A stretch of DNA of 64,000 nt from the NCBI RefSeq assembly GCF_000764305.2, contig NW_025943737.1:62001-126000 (forward strand), given 5' to 3'. A program made the translations under genes and the position numbers. Below the pieces are notes generated by a model. It worked only from the letters and a program-made list of their open reading frames with translations, had not been told where the DNA came from and ran no database searches. This stretch comes from Hyalella azteca. Lineage: Eukaryota; Arthropoda; Malacostraca; Amphipoda; Hyalellidae. This document shows positions 13,043 to 26,530 of the stretch, in pieces. Every line of letters begins with the position of its first letter. The first letter of the stretch is position 1.

Positions 13043-13730
13043 GCAGGATTCTTCGTCCGCCAGAACCATATCCCTGCTACTCGTGTCTCCTACATCGGCG
13101 GTGTAGGAAAAAACCTTTTCTCTGAACCAAAGGAGCTCAAAAATTCATTTAATGCAGTGCTGTCGCTATCTGCGTGTATCTTTGGTGGGACAAATTACAA
13201 AGTACGCGCCTTTGTTTGTATATCGCGCACGCGCAGGTGCTCATTTTGCGCGCATAACGTGCGCATTATCGTGTCAGGGAAGTGAGACGTCTGTGAGCGG
13301 CGCACAAGGAACATGTCTCGGCACAGCGCATGCCTCGCTACGGCCAATCAAATTAACGTAAAGATTGAACATGAGCTGAAGTCTTTACTTAGTAAAAACT
13401 TCAGCTCTTTGTTCAGTCCGCGAGAGGCAAAAACCTGATATTAAAGGCAAACATTAAATTACGGTTTTTTGCCGGCCGTGGTTAACGTATTTTATACATC
13501 TAATTTTGTTCCAAAACACTTCTGTGATACTCGATATATTCCTATAAGTTACACATTTTGTACTAATTTTCATACACTTTTTTATCTTCGATTGCCTTTC
13601 CTAAGTCGACAACATGAACTTGTTTCTGCACTCATCATTTTTCAAGTTAATTTCATGTCCGAAATCTCCTCAAAAAAGTTATTTTGTTAGCTTATGCAGG
13701 CAACCATCGTTGATATCGGGGTACCAAAAT
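13043..13730. other. Intergenic, no recognised gene
   Basis: Short inverted segment around 13378-13408 (GCTGAAGTCTTTACTTAG against a reverse copy). No coding exon supported. Confidence 0.45.
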
Positions 13731-13931
13731 TGTTGGGGCACCGCTGGTGTTGGGGCACCGCTGGTGTTGGGGCACCGCTGGTGTTGGGGCACCGCTGGTG
13801 TTGGGGCACCGCTGGTGTTGGGGCACCGCTGGTGTTGGGGCACCGCTGGTGTTGGGGCACCGCTGGTGTTGGGGCACCGCTGGTGTTGGGGCACCGCTGG
13901 TGTTGGGGCACCGCTGGTGTTGGGGCACCGC
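13731..13931. repeat. 17-bp minisatellite running into an assembly gap
   Basis: Nearly 12 identical copies of a 17-bp unit (GGGGCACCGCTGGTGTT) that stop at the first N. A stray diverged unit at 14645-14668 suggests the array continued across the gap. Confidence 0.97.
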
Positions 13932-14273
13932 NNNNNNNNNNNNNNNNNNNNNNNNNNNNNNNNNNNNNNNNNNNNNNNNNNNNNNNNNNNNNNNNNNNNN
14001 NNNNNNNNNNNNNNNNNNNNNNNNNNNNNNNNNNNNNNNNNNNNNNNNNNNNNNNNNNNNNNNNNNNNNNNNNNNNNNNNNNNNNNNNNNNNNNNNNNNN
14101 NNNNNNNNNNNNNNNNNNNNNNNNNNNNNNNNNNNNNNNNNNNNNNNNNNNNNNNNNNNNNNNNNNNNNNNNNNNNNNNNNNNNNNNNNNNNNNNNNNNN
14201 NNNNNNNNNNNNNNNNNNNNNNNNNNNNNNNNNNNNNNNNNNNNNNNNNNNNNNNNNNNNNNNNNNNNNNNNN
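13932..14273. other. Assembly gap (342 N)
   Basis: Run of N; true length unknown because the left flank is a homogeneous tandem array. Confidence 1.
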
Positions 14274-14314
14274 GTAACGTGTCGATGATCTCGGAGAGAG
14301 AGAAAAAAAATTTT

Positions 14315-14445
14315 ATGGATTAGACATCGATTAATGTAGATTCGACGTAGATCAATGATGATTCGACATCGATTAATGCAGATTCGACTTCAGCTAGTGT
14401 AGATTCGACATCGATCGGTGCAGATTATTCGATTCAACAAGTTAT
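14315..14445. repeat. About 24-bp imperfect repeat
   Basis: Five to six imperfect units of the GATTCGACATCGATTAATGC type directly after the gap. Confidence 0.8.
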
Positions 14446-14971
14446 CAGGTGCAGAAACTTCGACGATCTTCGCCGAATCTGCATAGAAAATTCCTCAATA
14501 ATCGTCGTTGCGCCCCGCGACATTGCCCTCTCCGTTGCCCACTCCAAATGGGGATTTGCCCACGTCGATCGAGCAAGAATCTGCATTAATTTCTTCATCG
14601 ATCCGCCTTAATCTTCATCGATCGATCAAGACCTGATTGACTGGGTGGTGTTGGGGTACCGCTGGTGTTTAAGCTTCAAATTTAAGAATTCTCTTGCCCA
14701 TAATGGTTAATTCCAGGCGTTCAAATGATGGTTTACTCAATGGTAAACTCGCATTTTTAACTATACGATCCAGTTATTGAATGTTTTGCCGAGCGCTCGT
14801 TGTATATAAGATTTCATTGAAACAATATGAGACATCCGTGCATTTATTTCGATAGTACTCTATATGAAATTATTTAATTTTATATGTATGCATTTTTTGC
14901 GAAATTGATCGACTTTACGTCCTTTGTGGTCGGGCGTCACGCATGCAATGGCTTCATTCCGTGAGCAGTTT

Positions 14972-15351
14972 ATCCCAGTTAAAATTTAGGGCAGGGAATA
15001 GAGCAGGCCGTCGCCGGCTGCAGAGCCGGCGTAGAGACGCGACAGAGCAGCGATAGAGCAGAAATGTCCGCTTTAGAGACGATATCGCCAGCCGCGTATC
15101 AGCGCTAATTAGCTTCTGAGTACCTGCCCAGGTGTGCTCTGTCCTGCCGTCACGCAGCCCTTACTGAGCACCGCCTGCTCAAACCTGCCCAACGCCTGCT
15201 CTGGGGCGGTCTCTTATACACATCTAGATGTGTATAAGAGACAGGTTTTAGGGATAGATGGCCGGTTATAGTTTCACGGCTCCATCCTGCTAAAGCGCGA
15301 CCAGCCCGGCTAAACCCGGCGCCGGTCTCGGCTCAAAATTTTAACTGGGAT
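14972..15351. mobile_element. TIR element with an adapter inside
   Basis: Ends in inverted repeats ATCCCAGTTAAAATTT (left) and AAAATTTTAACTGGGAT (right). Internally GC-rich, with no open frame of note. A 36-bp adapter-like palindrome occupies 15209-15244, so the interior is probably not contiguous in the real genome. The family is unrecognised. Confidence 0.7.
15209..15244. other. Nextera mate-pair junction adapter (artefact)
   Basis: Inverted pair of the 19-bp Tn5 mosaic end (right half AGATGTGTATAAGAGACAG); the left half lacks its first two bases. This is the junction sequence made by mate-pair library circularisation, not host DNA. Confidence 0.95.
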
Positions 15352-17396
15352 GCGCAGCGTGATGCTCCGTGCAGCAGTCACTGTAATGCCTTTTATTCTG
15401 GTAACGGTGATGGTGCATGTTTTCGGATAGCCTGATTAATGATTGATCGCATCTTACGTGCCGATGTTGGCAAGCGGATAGAAAAACTCATATAATATAT
15501 GTATTAATGAACTTGCCTAAGCATTTATTACTCCCCTATAAAGGAAACCAAAAGAGAAGCTCACTCCTCATTAAAAGAATTGACCTCGCCGCCATTGCCG
15601 TGATCGTCCGTGAGCAGCGCCCTAAAATTCCTACAACGAGGTAATAAGTAGCTCTAAATCGGACAAACTCGCTACTTTATTCACTGATTGCGCCAACTTT
15701 TGCTAAGGTACGGCTCGTAATCGCTACTGTCACAGCTTCTTACTGAGAGCTCCGAATCTCAAAGTTTATTGTCGAATTTGGATCGGGGAAGACTTCAGTA
15801 AAATGCGAAGGTCGAGAACTGTGCAGCAGGCGATCAAATGGTTACTAGTGAAACGGTTACAAGCCTCGCTTACTTTGTCATTCATCAATTTGCTATTATT
15901 GTAGCAGAATGAGAATGAATGAGGATTTTCTCGATAGTTTACAGTCACATAAATTTACAATATTTTCACAATCCCATTCATTCTCCTCAGGATTTACTCT
16001 GTTTGTAACTTTCATACCTAGAATAGAATAATGATGATAGATCGACAACATTTTGACATGGGCTGGGATTGACAGGTGTCTTGATGCTTGGAAATAGCGC
16101 AGCGGTACATGGAGCTTGCTACCTAATTTAGTTTGCTATGCTAGAATTAGTTTCAAATTATACTTTCATCGATAATTCACTCCAACACCTGAGCTGGTGC
16201 TGTAAATACTGCTTCCGCCACACGAACCTTTAGTTGGCTGAAAATTTTACCAAAAAAATCGTTTTCACCATTTTTGATGCCGTGGAGAGCAGTCTTATGA
16301 AGCGATGCAGCTGGAACATCTAACACGAATGTGTCTTCTGGTCAAAGTCGGTTTTAATTTAAGTATTGATGTGTGCATTGAAATAAGTATTGTTTTTATT
16401 ATTCATATAATTATTGATAAAAGCAGTGATGTATATAAGTATTTATGGCATTGATGTGGGTTCTTATCAGTCGTATATAGGTACTTAATACTTGAGGTAT
16501 TTCCTACACCCGATCTCCAGTCAACGTCCATAAACCCCGGAATCACGAGAACAATTTGAGGTTCGTACTTCGTCCTATATCATACTTAGAGGAAGTTAAA
16601 TTTCGAAAAAAATTGAAATGTATGTAATATTTTTTCAACTAAAGAATTAGGCGCATAAAACATCTCATACTGCCGATTTTTTTGGGTGAATTTACCGAAA
16701 ATATTTATGCTAAATTTTATAAAATTTGTGTATAGAATTTTGCACAACAAACATTCATATTTGATTATAACCACTGCCATGCATAGAACAGCGGTATCAC
16801 AGCTCATTGCATGTCTCCTGAGTTACGCGAGATATAAGTGATAATTACGGTATCACCTCTCTCTAATTTCTTGTTCATCAAGAAGATGACAAGAAATTGA
16901 AAATACACGAAAGGCTCGTGATTTCCCCGAAATTAATTAAATCAGTGGAATTCCATTATTTAACTGCTGCTTGAAGTGGCTGGGTTACATTTGAGCCAGC
17001 AATGAATTTAATTTTTATTTCTGGTAAGATGGAAGAAAATTTCAAAATTAGTGTTTATTAATTATATGTTTTCGTTCGCGTTTGTTAGTGAATGTTCATC
17101 TACTGCCCAAGACAAATTTTAACTGTTCAACAACGCTTATGGTTAGTTTTACTGCTTTTCGGAAAGGATAAATGAAACAGACCAATGTCTTAAAACATTC
17201 AATGGAGACTAATTCATTTCTACGACACGTACAACGAATTAAGTTAAACGGAACCGAATGACGTACGTAGGTGATATGTTCCACACGAAGGATACATCGC
17301 TATCATCATACCTCTGTCTCGTAATGTATGTATATTCTAATAGATGATCCGGACGCTTGCTTATTATATACACCAAACGCATGGTATTTCACACGC
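15352..17396. other. Intergenic, no recognised gene
   Basis: AT-rich and unstructured. It lies 3' of the homeobox gene. Confidence 0.45.
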
Positions 17397-17402
17397 TTTA
17401 TT
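17397..17402 (-). terminator. Candidate poly(A) signal of unc-4
   Basis: AATAAA on the minus strand, about 450 bases past the unc-4 stop. Other AATAAA matches occur further on, so use is unproven. Confidence 0.35.
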
Positions 17403-17853
17403 GCACTTCTTTGGAACGTGAAAGTATTTTCTGTTACTGTGCTGTGTTGATACGTAAAAGGTGCTATTTTAAAACGCAATTCGAAGACTGAACATCAATC
17501 TTGGCTGGTTCCCATTCACGGTCTGCAGAGATAAACCCTCCTTTGATTTTCCTTTGGAATTGTTTCGTAAGACATTGCTGATTCTAACAACCAATTGTTT
17601 TTTTAAAGGAAGATAGCATTCGTTATGTATAAACACGAACTGACATATCTTTTCTAAATTGGCCTGAATACGATTTCTAAATGAAGATTTTAAAAACACC
17701 CTGACCCAAAATAATCATTGGGAAACTATCATTCACACGACCTGATATAGACTGTCAAGAGTTTTGCTTGGATGACATTAATAATTTCTTAGTAAAAAGT
17801 TAACAGCAACGACATATAGAGCCCGGAAACAATGATGGGTATCATCTTCAGGT

Positions 17854-20800
17854 TCAGGATTGTGTGTGGAGGGTGGCAGTGACAGGCGAGACGTGCAGCC
17901 ACGCAGGCAGCCTGTCAGCCTGCCATCGTTTGTGCCACTCCTCTGCCAGCAGCGTCGTGCTGCTCCTCAAATACTGCCACAACTCCTGCTTCTGGCTCAA
18001 GTTAGGTTCATCCTCAGGCTCAGACTTACATAGGCTTATAGGCTGGAAGTGAGAGTGAGTAAACTGGTCCGGGGAATTACGGGTATCGGTTTTAAGAAAG
18101 AACGCCGGGTGGTTTACGTGAACTTCCGCGTCTACGCGAGACAAAAATTCAGACTTGGGTTCGGGCTCGTCGTTCTGCAGCTTAATGAGAGGTATGGGCC
18201 TGATTTCACCGGCAGCGTTTACGTCGTCAGAATCGCTGCATGAGGTCGTAGAGGAATTTAACGACAAGTTATGAGACGTGACGTGTGAAGGAGACGAATA
18301 TTGGGCAACAACAACTGACGAAGATGGACTTGAAAGCGGCGTATGGACTGGCGAATCTCTTTTGCAAGTCATCGGTGAGGGCGAACATCGATGCTGGGAC
18401 GGGGGAGATGAAGGGTACGAATGTACCGGCGACGGAGCTGCCCTCATGAGGGTACCCGGTGATGGAGGACCCTTTTCCTCGGAATGCATCGGAGCCAAAA
18501 GTCTTTCAATTGTAAAACACGAGCTCTTGACTGATAATATCGTCGGCTGACACTCCTTGACTGGTGCGCCTTTTCTTCTCTTTGACTCTTCCTTGGCTTG
18601 GTTCTCATCGTACTCCTTGCGCAGCTGCTCGATGGAGACATGGACGCCCTTGAGGGCGAGCTTGCGCTGCTGCCGCTCGAGTTGCTTCTGAATTCTCTTC
18701 TCTTTGCGGTGCTGCTCACGCCTCGCCAGCTCCTCGGGGGGGATTGGCTCCCCCGAGCACGTCTGGGGGTGCGCGTTGTGGGCGGGGCGGCCCGGGCCCT
18801 TGCGGGTCTGCTCCTTCTTGCGCCACTTCGCCCGACGGTTCTGGTACCAAACCTGGATTGAGATTTGAAATTTTTAATTAAAATCTAGGAATGGACCCCA
18901 ATGATGTCTCTACACTGTAATCGAAAAAAAATTATTGGAATCTTTAATTTATTTGTTCCTAATCTGCTTGACACCCTGCAGTTCACTACAGAAAATACTA
19001 TTCTCAGGGGGCGTATGTCATTTCAACCTCAGGCGATAATTTGACGACGATTCTATGACTTACAAGTCAGCTGTTAGGAGTCATTTGGTAGGTAGTAAAA
19101 CCTGAGCGTCTTGACTAATATTTGTTATTGTACGTCTTGCTAAAGAATTCCTCTTGGAAAACTTTGATTACTATATAGATGAGTATTACTTTGATTACTA
19201 TATAGATGAACACCACCTGGCAGTGTACTCACGGCAACTCTGCTCTCTGTGAGGGCCAGCCTCATGGCGAGGGCTTTCCTCATATATACCTCCTGGCAGT
19301 GTACTCACGGCAACTCTGCTCTCTGTGAGAGCCAGCCTCATGGCGAGGGCTTCCCTCATAAACACCACCTGGCAGTGTACTCACGGCAACTCTGCTCTCT
19401 GTGAGGGCCAGCCTCATGGCGAGGGCTTCCCTCATAAAGACGTCTGGGTAATGTGAGGACTCGAAGGCTCGCTCCAGCTCCTCCAGCTGCCACGAGTTGA
19501 AGTTTGTGCGCGACCGCCGCCGCTTAGACGCCGCGTCGCCAGCGTCGCTGCCGTCGTCGTCTGGAAATAATGAATGCCCCTGCAAATTACTTTAATGAAC
19601 GCGATTTTGTTCATTCACATTATTCCTTAAAAATCTAAAATGTGAGAAATCTAAACACAACGAAGTCTCCGATTGCAGTTCTATTGCGGGAGTGACTTCG
19701 TTTTGAAAAGTCCTTTTTGGAAACGAAATTCAACTCCAGATTGTACTATTGTTTGTTTTATGGACTCTGATATTTATGGTATGCAGTATGTAGAGGGAAA
19801 ACTTGAAGGGTTTCTTTAGTTATGTATCTTCACGTAACAAATATTTCTTCTATTCTCTTTCTCTCTCTCTCTCCGAGTTGCTCAACTGCAGCGCGTCTCT
19901 CCGGGGGGTCGTAAGGGCGCGGCGCCCCCTTGCCAATTAATAGGAACATTTCTCGGCGGGCCGATTCCCATTTAAGCTCGCCGACCCCAAGAAACGAGCA
20001 CTCTGATTGCCTCGAGCCGCGCTGCTTAGTCGTAATTTCCGAGCTTCACTCTTGTACTCTTGTATTGCCTGCGCTACACCCCCCTGCCCTCACTCTTGTA
20101 TTGCCTGCCACACACCGCCCCTGCCCTCACTCTTGTATTGCCTGCCACACACCTGCCCTCACTCTTGTATTGCCTGCTACACGTCCCTTTGCCCTCACTC
20201 TTGTAATGCCTGCTACACGCCGCCCCCCCTGCCCTCACTCTTGTATTGCCTGCTACACGCCGCCCTGCCCTCACTCTTGTATTGCCTGCTACACGGCAAT
20301 ACACTCTTGTTCTCAGGGTGCCACTGAAGAATGTCTTCTAACTAATACATTGGAAGTAATAATAAATAAATTATCGGAGACGCAAGCCAAATAGCGTGGT
20401 CACGCCTCGAGAGTTTTGCAGCCTGCGCGAAGTGAGTCTGGCAGCTATTTTCCCCCGGTTTAATCACTGATCAATTTATTAGCAAAACAATGGATAAACT
20501 TTCGATTTCTGCAGCATTATCTCCATGGTCAATTAAGTGATTTACAACATTATTACAGATATCATGTGCAGCATTATTGTATCATCGTCAAGATGAAGCG
20601 TTAATGAAAATCGTGATATAGTCAACTAAATTGGGAGTTAATCTATAACATGAGGTCACTATCAATATATTATATATGCTATCGATGAGCCCGCGGCCGA
20701 TTCCGCGCCACTTTGAAACCCGAAGTAAAGGCTGCTAATATTATGGAGTTATTTTTCTCGAATTATTACTTTTTTATAATTTTATTATTCTACTAAATGA

Positions 20801-23800
20801 AGTTAAAATTCTTGTGGGAAATAATTTTGTCTTCATTTATCTTGAAATTTAAAAAAAATTGTTGCCTTTTCAATTCCTAGTATACTAACCGCAGGTTAAA
20901 TCTCGAGTTATCATACAAAGTAACTGCTGAATAATTGTAGACGGTAGCATTCTGAATTAAATTAATCCTCCTATTCAGTTATAGAACATCGGCATAATCA
21001 TGAATTGATCCTAACTTTATCTATTCAGAATGATTGATCTATTCTTATTTAGTTTAGTTTCATTATTTATTCACTTACACTCACTTGAGTATTTACAGTG
21101 ATGGATATACACTGCGCACACTTGCGTATTGTTCAACACTGTATAATATGGCATTCATTTCCTATCCATCTATGGTCAAAATCAACCGGTTATTGCTGCA
21201 CAAAATCATGTTAGGCTTATATACGATTGCAAATCACGAGCTCATGTTATTTCAAGGCTGTCAAAATTTCACGAGCAATAAACAAAAAATAATTTTCAGA
21301 AAGTATGATAAAATATCCACGCCAAACATGATTACAGTTGGCCGTTATTTGTTTTTTTCTTGTTTATTCAGGTAATGTTAACAAAATCTTATAATGATAA
21401 TGTTTAAAAGAATTTTATTCACATTTGCTTGAAGTTTTCATTAGGCCATTTTATAATTTAATATCGAAAGTAATTTAGCAGACTGATGAATTTATTTAAC
21501 CTCCTCGCAACAAGGTGCGGAAATACTGCTATAGCAACTGCCTCGACCAACAGACAAACAAGTAAAATTTCTAAAATTATTGATATAATTCAATATATTT
21601 TCCATAATCCATAGTGAGATAGTCGCACATTCATGTGACTACTTTTTCCCTGAGCAGTTCTGTGCAACTTGAACTCCTGGACAAGCGATGGGTAATTTAC
21701 GATCAGAGCTCGCAGCGTTCGATCTCTGAATGCGGTGATGTTTCCCGAAATTTGAAGCGGTAGCATAATGGCCGACCGTCGGAATATCGGCGATGCAGAT
21801 CACGCGTCTCGCCAAATGGCTTACCAAACTGAAGGAATTCCCAGCGGAAATATATTTTATTTTGTCTGCCAATAGTTTAGGATGGACTGCGACCCACGAG
21901 TGTAGCTCCTAAAAATAAGCAAGACTCCCCGTCGCACGGCGCAGGCATGGCAATCCAAGATTTGATAAAATATAACTCAGAAATGATGGCTGAACAATCT
22001 TTGGTACGTAATCGATAGTACGTGCTATCTTTGGTACGTGATCGATATAACGTGTTATATTTGGTAACGCACTTGATATTACGAGCTATCTTAATTAGTA
22101 CGCACTCGATATTACGCGCTATCTTTGGTATACGCACTTATCACGTACTATTTTAATATTACTTGCCCGGACAAAATACCGCCTGATTTATTCACATCTG
22201 TTTTCGGTAATTTCCAAGGTGTGGTTAATGTGACATGCAAACGGATTAATTGTACACCCTAGACCTGGCAACAGCTGTGCGATGGCCTGGTGACGTCAGA
22301 GATGAATTTAAACACGCTTCACGTACAGACACAGGTTCTTTCATGCATTTTTTGGGGTTCTTTTGCTCTGCGTACTGATAATAAGCCGTTAAAATGTTTA
22401 TGCATTCTCACTATCAACAGTAAAATCCACTGTACAGAAGTAATTAAAAAAACAGGCACTATAATACTGAGTGCATTGTATGGTTTGATCACAAATACGA
22501 GTCCCTTATTGAGATTTTTATTTAAAAAAATATAAATGTGCAATATAGCGCAAGGCCTTTCCGGCTCTGCCATGTTACGTGAATAAGGTGAAGTCTACAG
22601 AACAAATTCGATCGTGTTATTATTTACGTGTAACAGATTTGTGTTACAGTTCTAACAGATTCGATCGTATTATTATGTTATTATCAGATCATTTTGAAGG
22701 GGTTTAATAAGCAGGTATTTTTGCTCCTGAAATGCATGTTCATGGTCTTCGCTATAAATTTGTTCTAGAGATTCGTTGATGAAGCCGTCATCTCGACAGT
22801 TGATTTGTCAATTATCAATTCATCGTAAATTATTGTTGCTTTGGTCTTTCGCTTTGTTTGCAACCACTCAGCAGCAAATGAGGCGTAATCTGAACATAAT
22901 AAAACGCTTGCAGTTATCTTAATTGGCTCATCTTATATTGTAATTTGTCTCCTGAACATGTATAGGCCACTAGAACAATAGCACGTGGAAACTATAGAAA
23001 GATTATGAAATAATATCACCATGGTGAAGAAATTAAGTTATAATTGAGTAATTAATTATATTAAAGAGGTTCTATGGAATAGATTTTTCACAACCAAATT
23101 TATACGTTTTAATTTTTAAACGGCGTTTTGGTAAAGATTTTTCTACGTTGCCTAAACAGTGGAAGTTTATATCGCACATTATATAGGCTATATAAAGTTT
23201 GTTGCATGCGTGGCTTAGAACAAACATGAATAAACTATTAATAGAATGATTCCTTGTGTGTAATTGTTCGCGTAACTTCATCAATTCACGTAAATTAAGC
23301 ATTCTAACGTTCACCACTAGAAGATAGTTATAATGGATGCTAGTTAATTTCGTCTAAACTCTTATTCCTGATGCACTATAGAAGTTCTGCAGCTGCACAG
23401 TGTCTGCTATAAGTTTTATCAAGCGTCCAAATGATCGAAGTACATGGTTATTCTGATTGATATAGACCCAATTTAATATATTCATATTTATTTAGGTAAA
23501 AATTCAAAATAAATTATCAAAACATCAATAGAGGAATTAAAATTTTTACATATTTATAAATGTTCAATACCCAAAATAATTGGCATCTTGATGTCCGAAA
23601 GTCACTTTTCGAGCGTTGGGTATGATGCATAGAGCATATATATAGAAAATGAAGATCTACTGCATGCAGTTCTACAAGTTCTCTACACTCCTGGCTATAT
23701 ACCGAGATCATCTGATCCCAACCCCATGTGACTATTTCTTATGGGGTTACGTGCAAGGAAGCTGTTTACGTCTCGCCTATATATACCAGCAAATCTCGTT

Positions 23801-25146
23801 AGATATATGGATGCATATAGGAAATGAAGAGTTGGCTTTACACTTCTGGCCACCGAGATCACCTGATTTCACCTGAGTTTGGCTACCGTTTAGATATTTG
23901 CCGTGCAGCACAATTATAAAGGAGGACAAATATATCTTGAACATTTGTAAATATGTAAAAAAATTATATGAATATTTCTCACTCAATTGGTGTATAAATT
24001 ATTAATTTTGAATTCATACTTAAATATGAACATTAAATTGGGTTTATCATTTAGCATAATCCAGTATTTTAACTCATTTATGCCCTTTGCACAATTCCAG
24101 TCACTCCCTCAATTCCTGACTTTTAGTGGTTTCTTTAGGAAATCCCTCTTCCCATACATTTCTTGTCTCCCATAAGATTCAATTAAAACATATCAATCAC
24201 CACCCAGTTCTGGATTTTTTCCTTGAATTCAAACATCAAAACTGCTCACACCAAGTTTCACACAATCTGCGCAGAGCTGGTAAGTTCTAGTTTAAATATT
24301 ATTCAAGCGTGGAAGCTACATAGACGCTGTCTCTGGATCCAAGAACATTTCTTGACGTGATGAATTTAGTTTTCATAGTAACATCAAAGTTACGTCATAA
24401 TTATACCATGCATTTAGATACGTTAAAGTTGATTACGCGAGACAAGTTGTTTCACTTGTTCAGATAAATCATCGGTTCATCGCATTGTGACTGCATCACT
24501 CATAAAAACTCAGGTCAAAAACGAAGAAGCAATATAGCCTCCGAGTTTGGAGAAACTCATCTAAGCGCATTCATTTATTTCACCTTACATTAACTTTACC
24601 ATCGTTCTTACTGTCTTTTATGAACAACTTAATTGCTTGTAAACAATGAGACCCTTTCACATTGTTTACAAACATTTTTATTCAATTCCTTGTCATCTGC
24701 AGAACTATTTTATGGAAAGACATATCTAAAACTTTTCTAAATATGTGCCATAATAATATATAATAAATAATATATAATAATACGCAAATTATCTAAAAGT
24801 TCCTTTATGATAATTACGAACCTTTGTTGCTGTCGTGCTCCCCATTCTGTGGCTGATGAAGGTAGAAGGGGAACGGCGGCCGGGGAAGGTTGAGACTCAA
24901 CGCTCCCCAGGGGTACAGACTCCCCATGAGCTGGTCCAGGTGCGGGGAAGAAAGATGTGGGGAAGTGAGGCTTGGGGATGACAAGTGCGGCGATGTGAGG
25001 TTTGGTGGGGAAAAGTGTGGAGAAGTAAGTGTAGCGGAGGTCAGGCTCGCGGTGGACAAGTGGACGTTGGGGAAAGCTGAGGGAGTCAAAGGGGCTAGAG
25101 GAACTGGTCTGGGGATTGGTGCTAACACCTGTTGTTGTTGCTGCAT
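17854..25146 (-). CDS. unc-4: unc-4/Uncx-type homeobox transcription factor
   Basis: Three coding exons: 25146-24822, 19560-19385 and 18852-17854 (introns GT-AG, phases 1 and 0), giving 499 aa. The paired-class homeodomain spans residues about 122-181. It has F8, W48, Q50 and N51, the helix-2 segment [20 protein letters not shown] and the recognition-helix segment [14 protein letters not shown]; position 44 is Ala, as I recall for fly unc-4. The signature [20 protein letters not shown] directly after it is diagnostic of the Unc-4 family. An eh1-like FTIERLL at residues 280-286 fits Groucho binding, known for this family. The N-terminus is Gln, Ser and Pro rich; the C-terminus is Ser-rich and acidic. 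The ATG is preceded by an in-frame stop 27 bases upstream. Family role: nuclear repressor in motor neuron and segment patterning. The 76-bp tandem copies after exon 2 are odd. Start choice is less certain than the rest. Confidence 0.93.
19209..19440 (-). repeat. Triplicated homeodomain exon tail with splice donor
   Basis: Three tandem copies with a 76-bp period. Each carries the last roughly 50 coding bases of unc-4 exon 2 ([17 protein letters not shown]), an intact GTGAGT donor and about 20 intron bases. The donor next to the main exon (exon ends 19385) keeps the frame. The two downstream donors would add 76 or 152 bases and shift it. Copies differ by a few substitutions. Confidence 0.93.
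20045..20310. repeat. About 38-bp minisatellite in unc-4 intron
   Basis: Five to six copies of a CCTGCCCTCACTCTTGTATT GCCTGC-type unit of variable length, within the 5.3-kb second unc-4 intron. Open frames across it are repeat by-products. Confidence 0.92.
20311..21999. other. unc-4 intron, nothing recognised
   Basis: AT-rich intronic sequence. No element or exon identified. Confidence 0.45.
22000..22145. repeat. About 30-bp repeat in unc-4 intron
   Basis: Four to five imperfect units of the GCTATCTTTGGTACG plus CGATATTACG type. Confidence 0.8.
22146..23640. other. unc-4 intron, nothing recognised
   Basis: Unstructured AT-rich intron sequence. Confidence 0.45.
23640..23880 (+). pseudogene. 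Degraded mariner-type transposase fragment
   Basis: Pieces reading [12 protein letters not shown] and, downstream in the same frame, WPPRSPDFT resemble the catalytic-domain motif WPPRSPDLTPCDFFLWG of mariner-family transposases. They are out of order and separated, with a partial duplication (TATAGAAAATGAAGA and TATAGGAAATGAAGA). No complete domain remains. Lies in the unc-4 intron. Confidence 0.55.
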
Positions 25147-26530
25147 CTTGAGGATCTGTGCGTGTTTTCAACTAGTCATGTATGTGGTATAGAATAACTA
25201 AAGAGATATACGGTGCAGAAACTTTGATGGTGAAAAGTATGAAGTTGGAGACTGAAGTTCGGTTTTTCTCTGTGTGGACTAGCTGCGCTAGGTGTTGTAT
25301 ATATATGTATAGTCAACAGGACGTCTTGTATTGATCATTCGTTATTTTTTCAGAGAATTTTATAGGCAATTTACTCTTCACATTATCGCGTCAAGCGGCG
25401 ACATCATTTCTGTTTAGATATATAAAACTCGAAATTCGGAATCATCGGAGATTTTCGGAATCATCGTTGTGTGGTAGACGGTAATTTTGACATTTACGAC
25501 TCAGCAATAACGAATGCACACTGTAGTTTTCTTCAAAAATTTCAAGTTCTATGCATCCCTAAAACTCACGGTTTACTCTGCAGTTACACAAAAAAATAAT
25601 GTCGAGTTTTTCTGCTGAATATCTTGAATAAATAATTAACACTCAAGTTGATGGGATATAATCTGTATAGTTTGAGGTAAAACCCTACGTCATGTGGATG
25701 AATGTGAATCCTGCAGCGCGTGGTCTTACAGAAACGTCTGTCTCATATGTCCCTCTTATGTCTGGTTCACTTGGTTTTGCATTAACACCTTTTATGTTCT
25801 GATAAATGGAATTTGCACCGCAAATATTACCAGTTTTAACAGTTTTCTTGCGTCAGTTCCGTGAGAAGTTTTCTCTTCTCAGTGACCGATCCAAATCATA
25901 CCACCATATGTCGGTATAATCAAGTTGTATTTAAGATCACTCTAGCAGAGCTCAGTAACTCTGAAACGGGATCAGCACGAACGCTAAATAACACAAGCCA
26001 GCGTCGCTAATATAACACAAGTAAGCACAATTATGGGTGTTCCAGAGGCGCGATATTTTTTTCTGTTCGTCTCACGAGACGGAAGACTGACTACGTTATC
26101 TCTGCGCCGCACTTCACAACCTGGTTGTAACGATACCAATGATGGAGTGGCCAGGCATTATTTGCAGTGCCATATGAACCTAACTCCTCCCCTTACATTT
26201 TGTGTCCTAAAGTCCAGCCCTTGGCCAACTCCACCTCACAAAGGGCGTGTAAACCTGTCCCTCCTACAGAACCTCCCTCGGGTTCAGACCCCGCCTCGGG
26301 GTTGTTTTTTTTAGGTGCTGGGGGTAAGCCCAGGGCTCTGCTGCTGGTTCTAAATTGCGTCGGGCTTATACGCCACTCACCTCGTGCCTAACGAAATATT
26401 CTAGACGTACAATTTCCATAGACGGCTTCTTTGATTTAGAAATCATCGCGGCAGGACAAGTGAAATTGCACTTGCATTTGTACAAGGCCTTTGGCGCAGC
26501 TCGCTGGGATGTTCTCAGCAGCCTTCGTGC
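25147..26530. other. Upstream flank of unc-4, nothing recognised
   Basis: Presumed 5' flank or 5' UTR of unc-4. No clear promoter motif or further exon was found. Confidence 0.4.

Noticed and set aside
13614..14323. Long open frames through the N run
   Set aside because: They consist of the 17-bp repeat and undetermined bases.
19280..19614. Separate homeobox pseudogene made of the repeated exon tails
   Set aside because: Only the last part of the exon is repeated, at constant 76-bp spacing, so this is a local tandem duplication rather than a second gene.
24737..25171. 144-codon minus-strand frame overlapping unc-4 exon 1
   Set aside because: It is a different frame from the one that splices in phase to the homeodomain exon; it runs past the donor into intron sequence.
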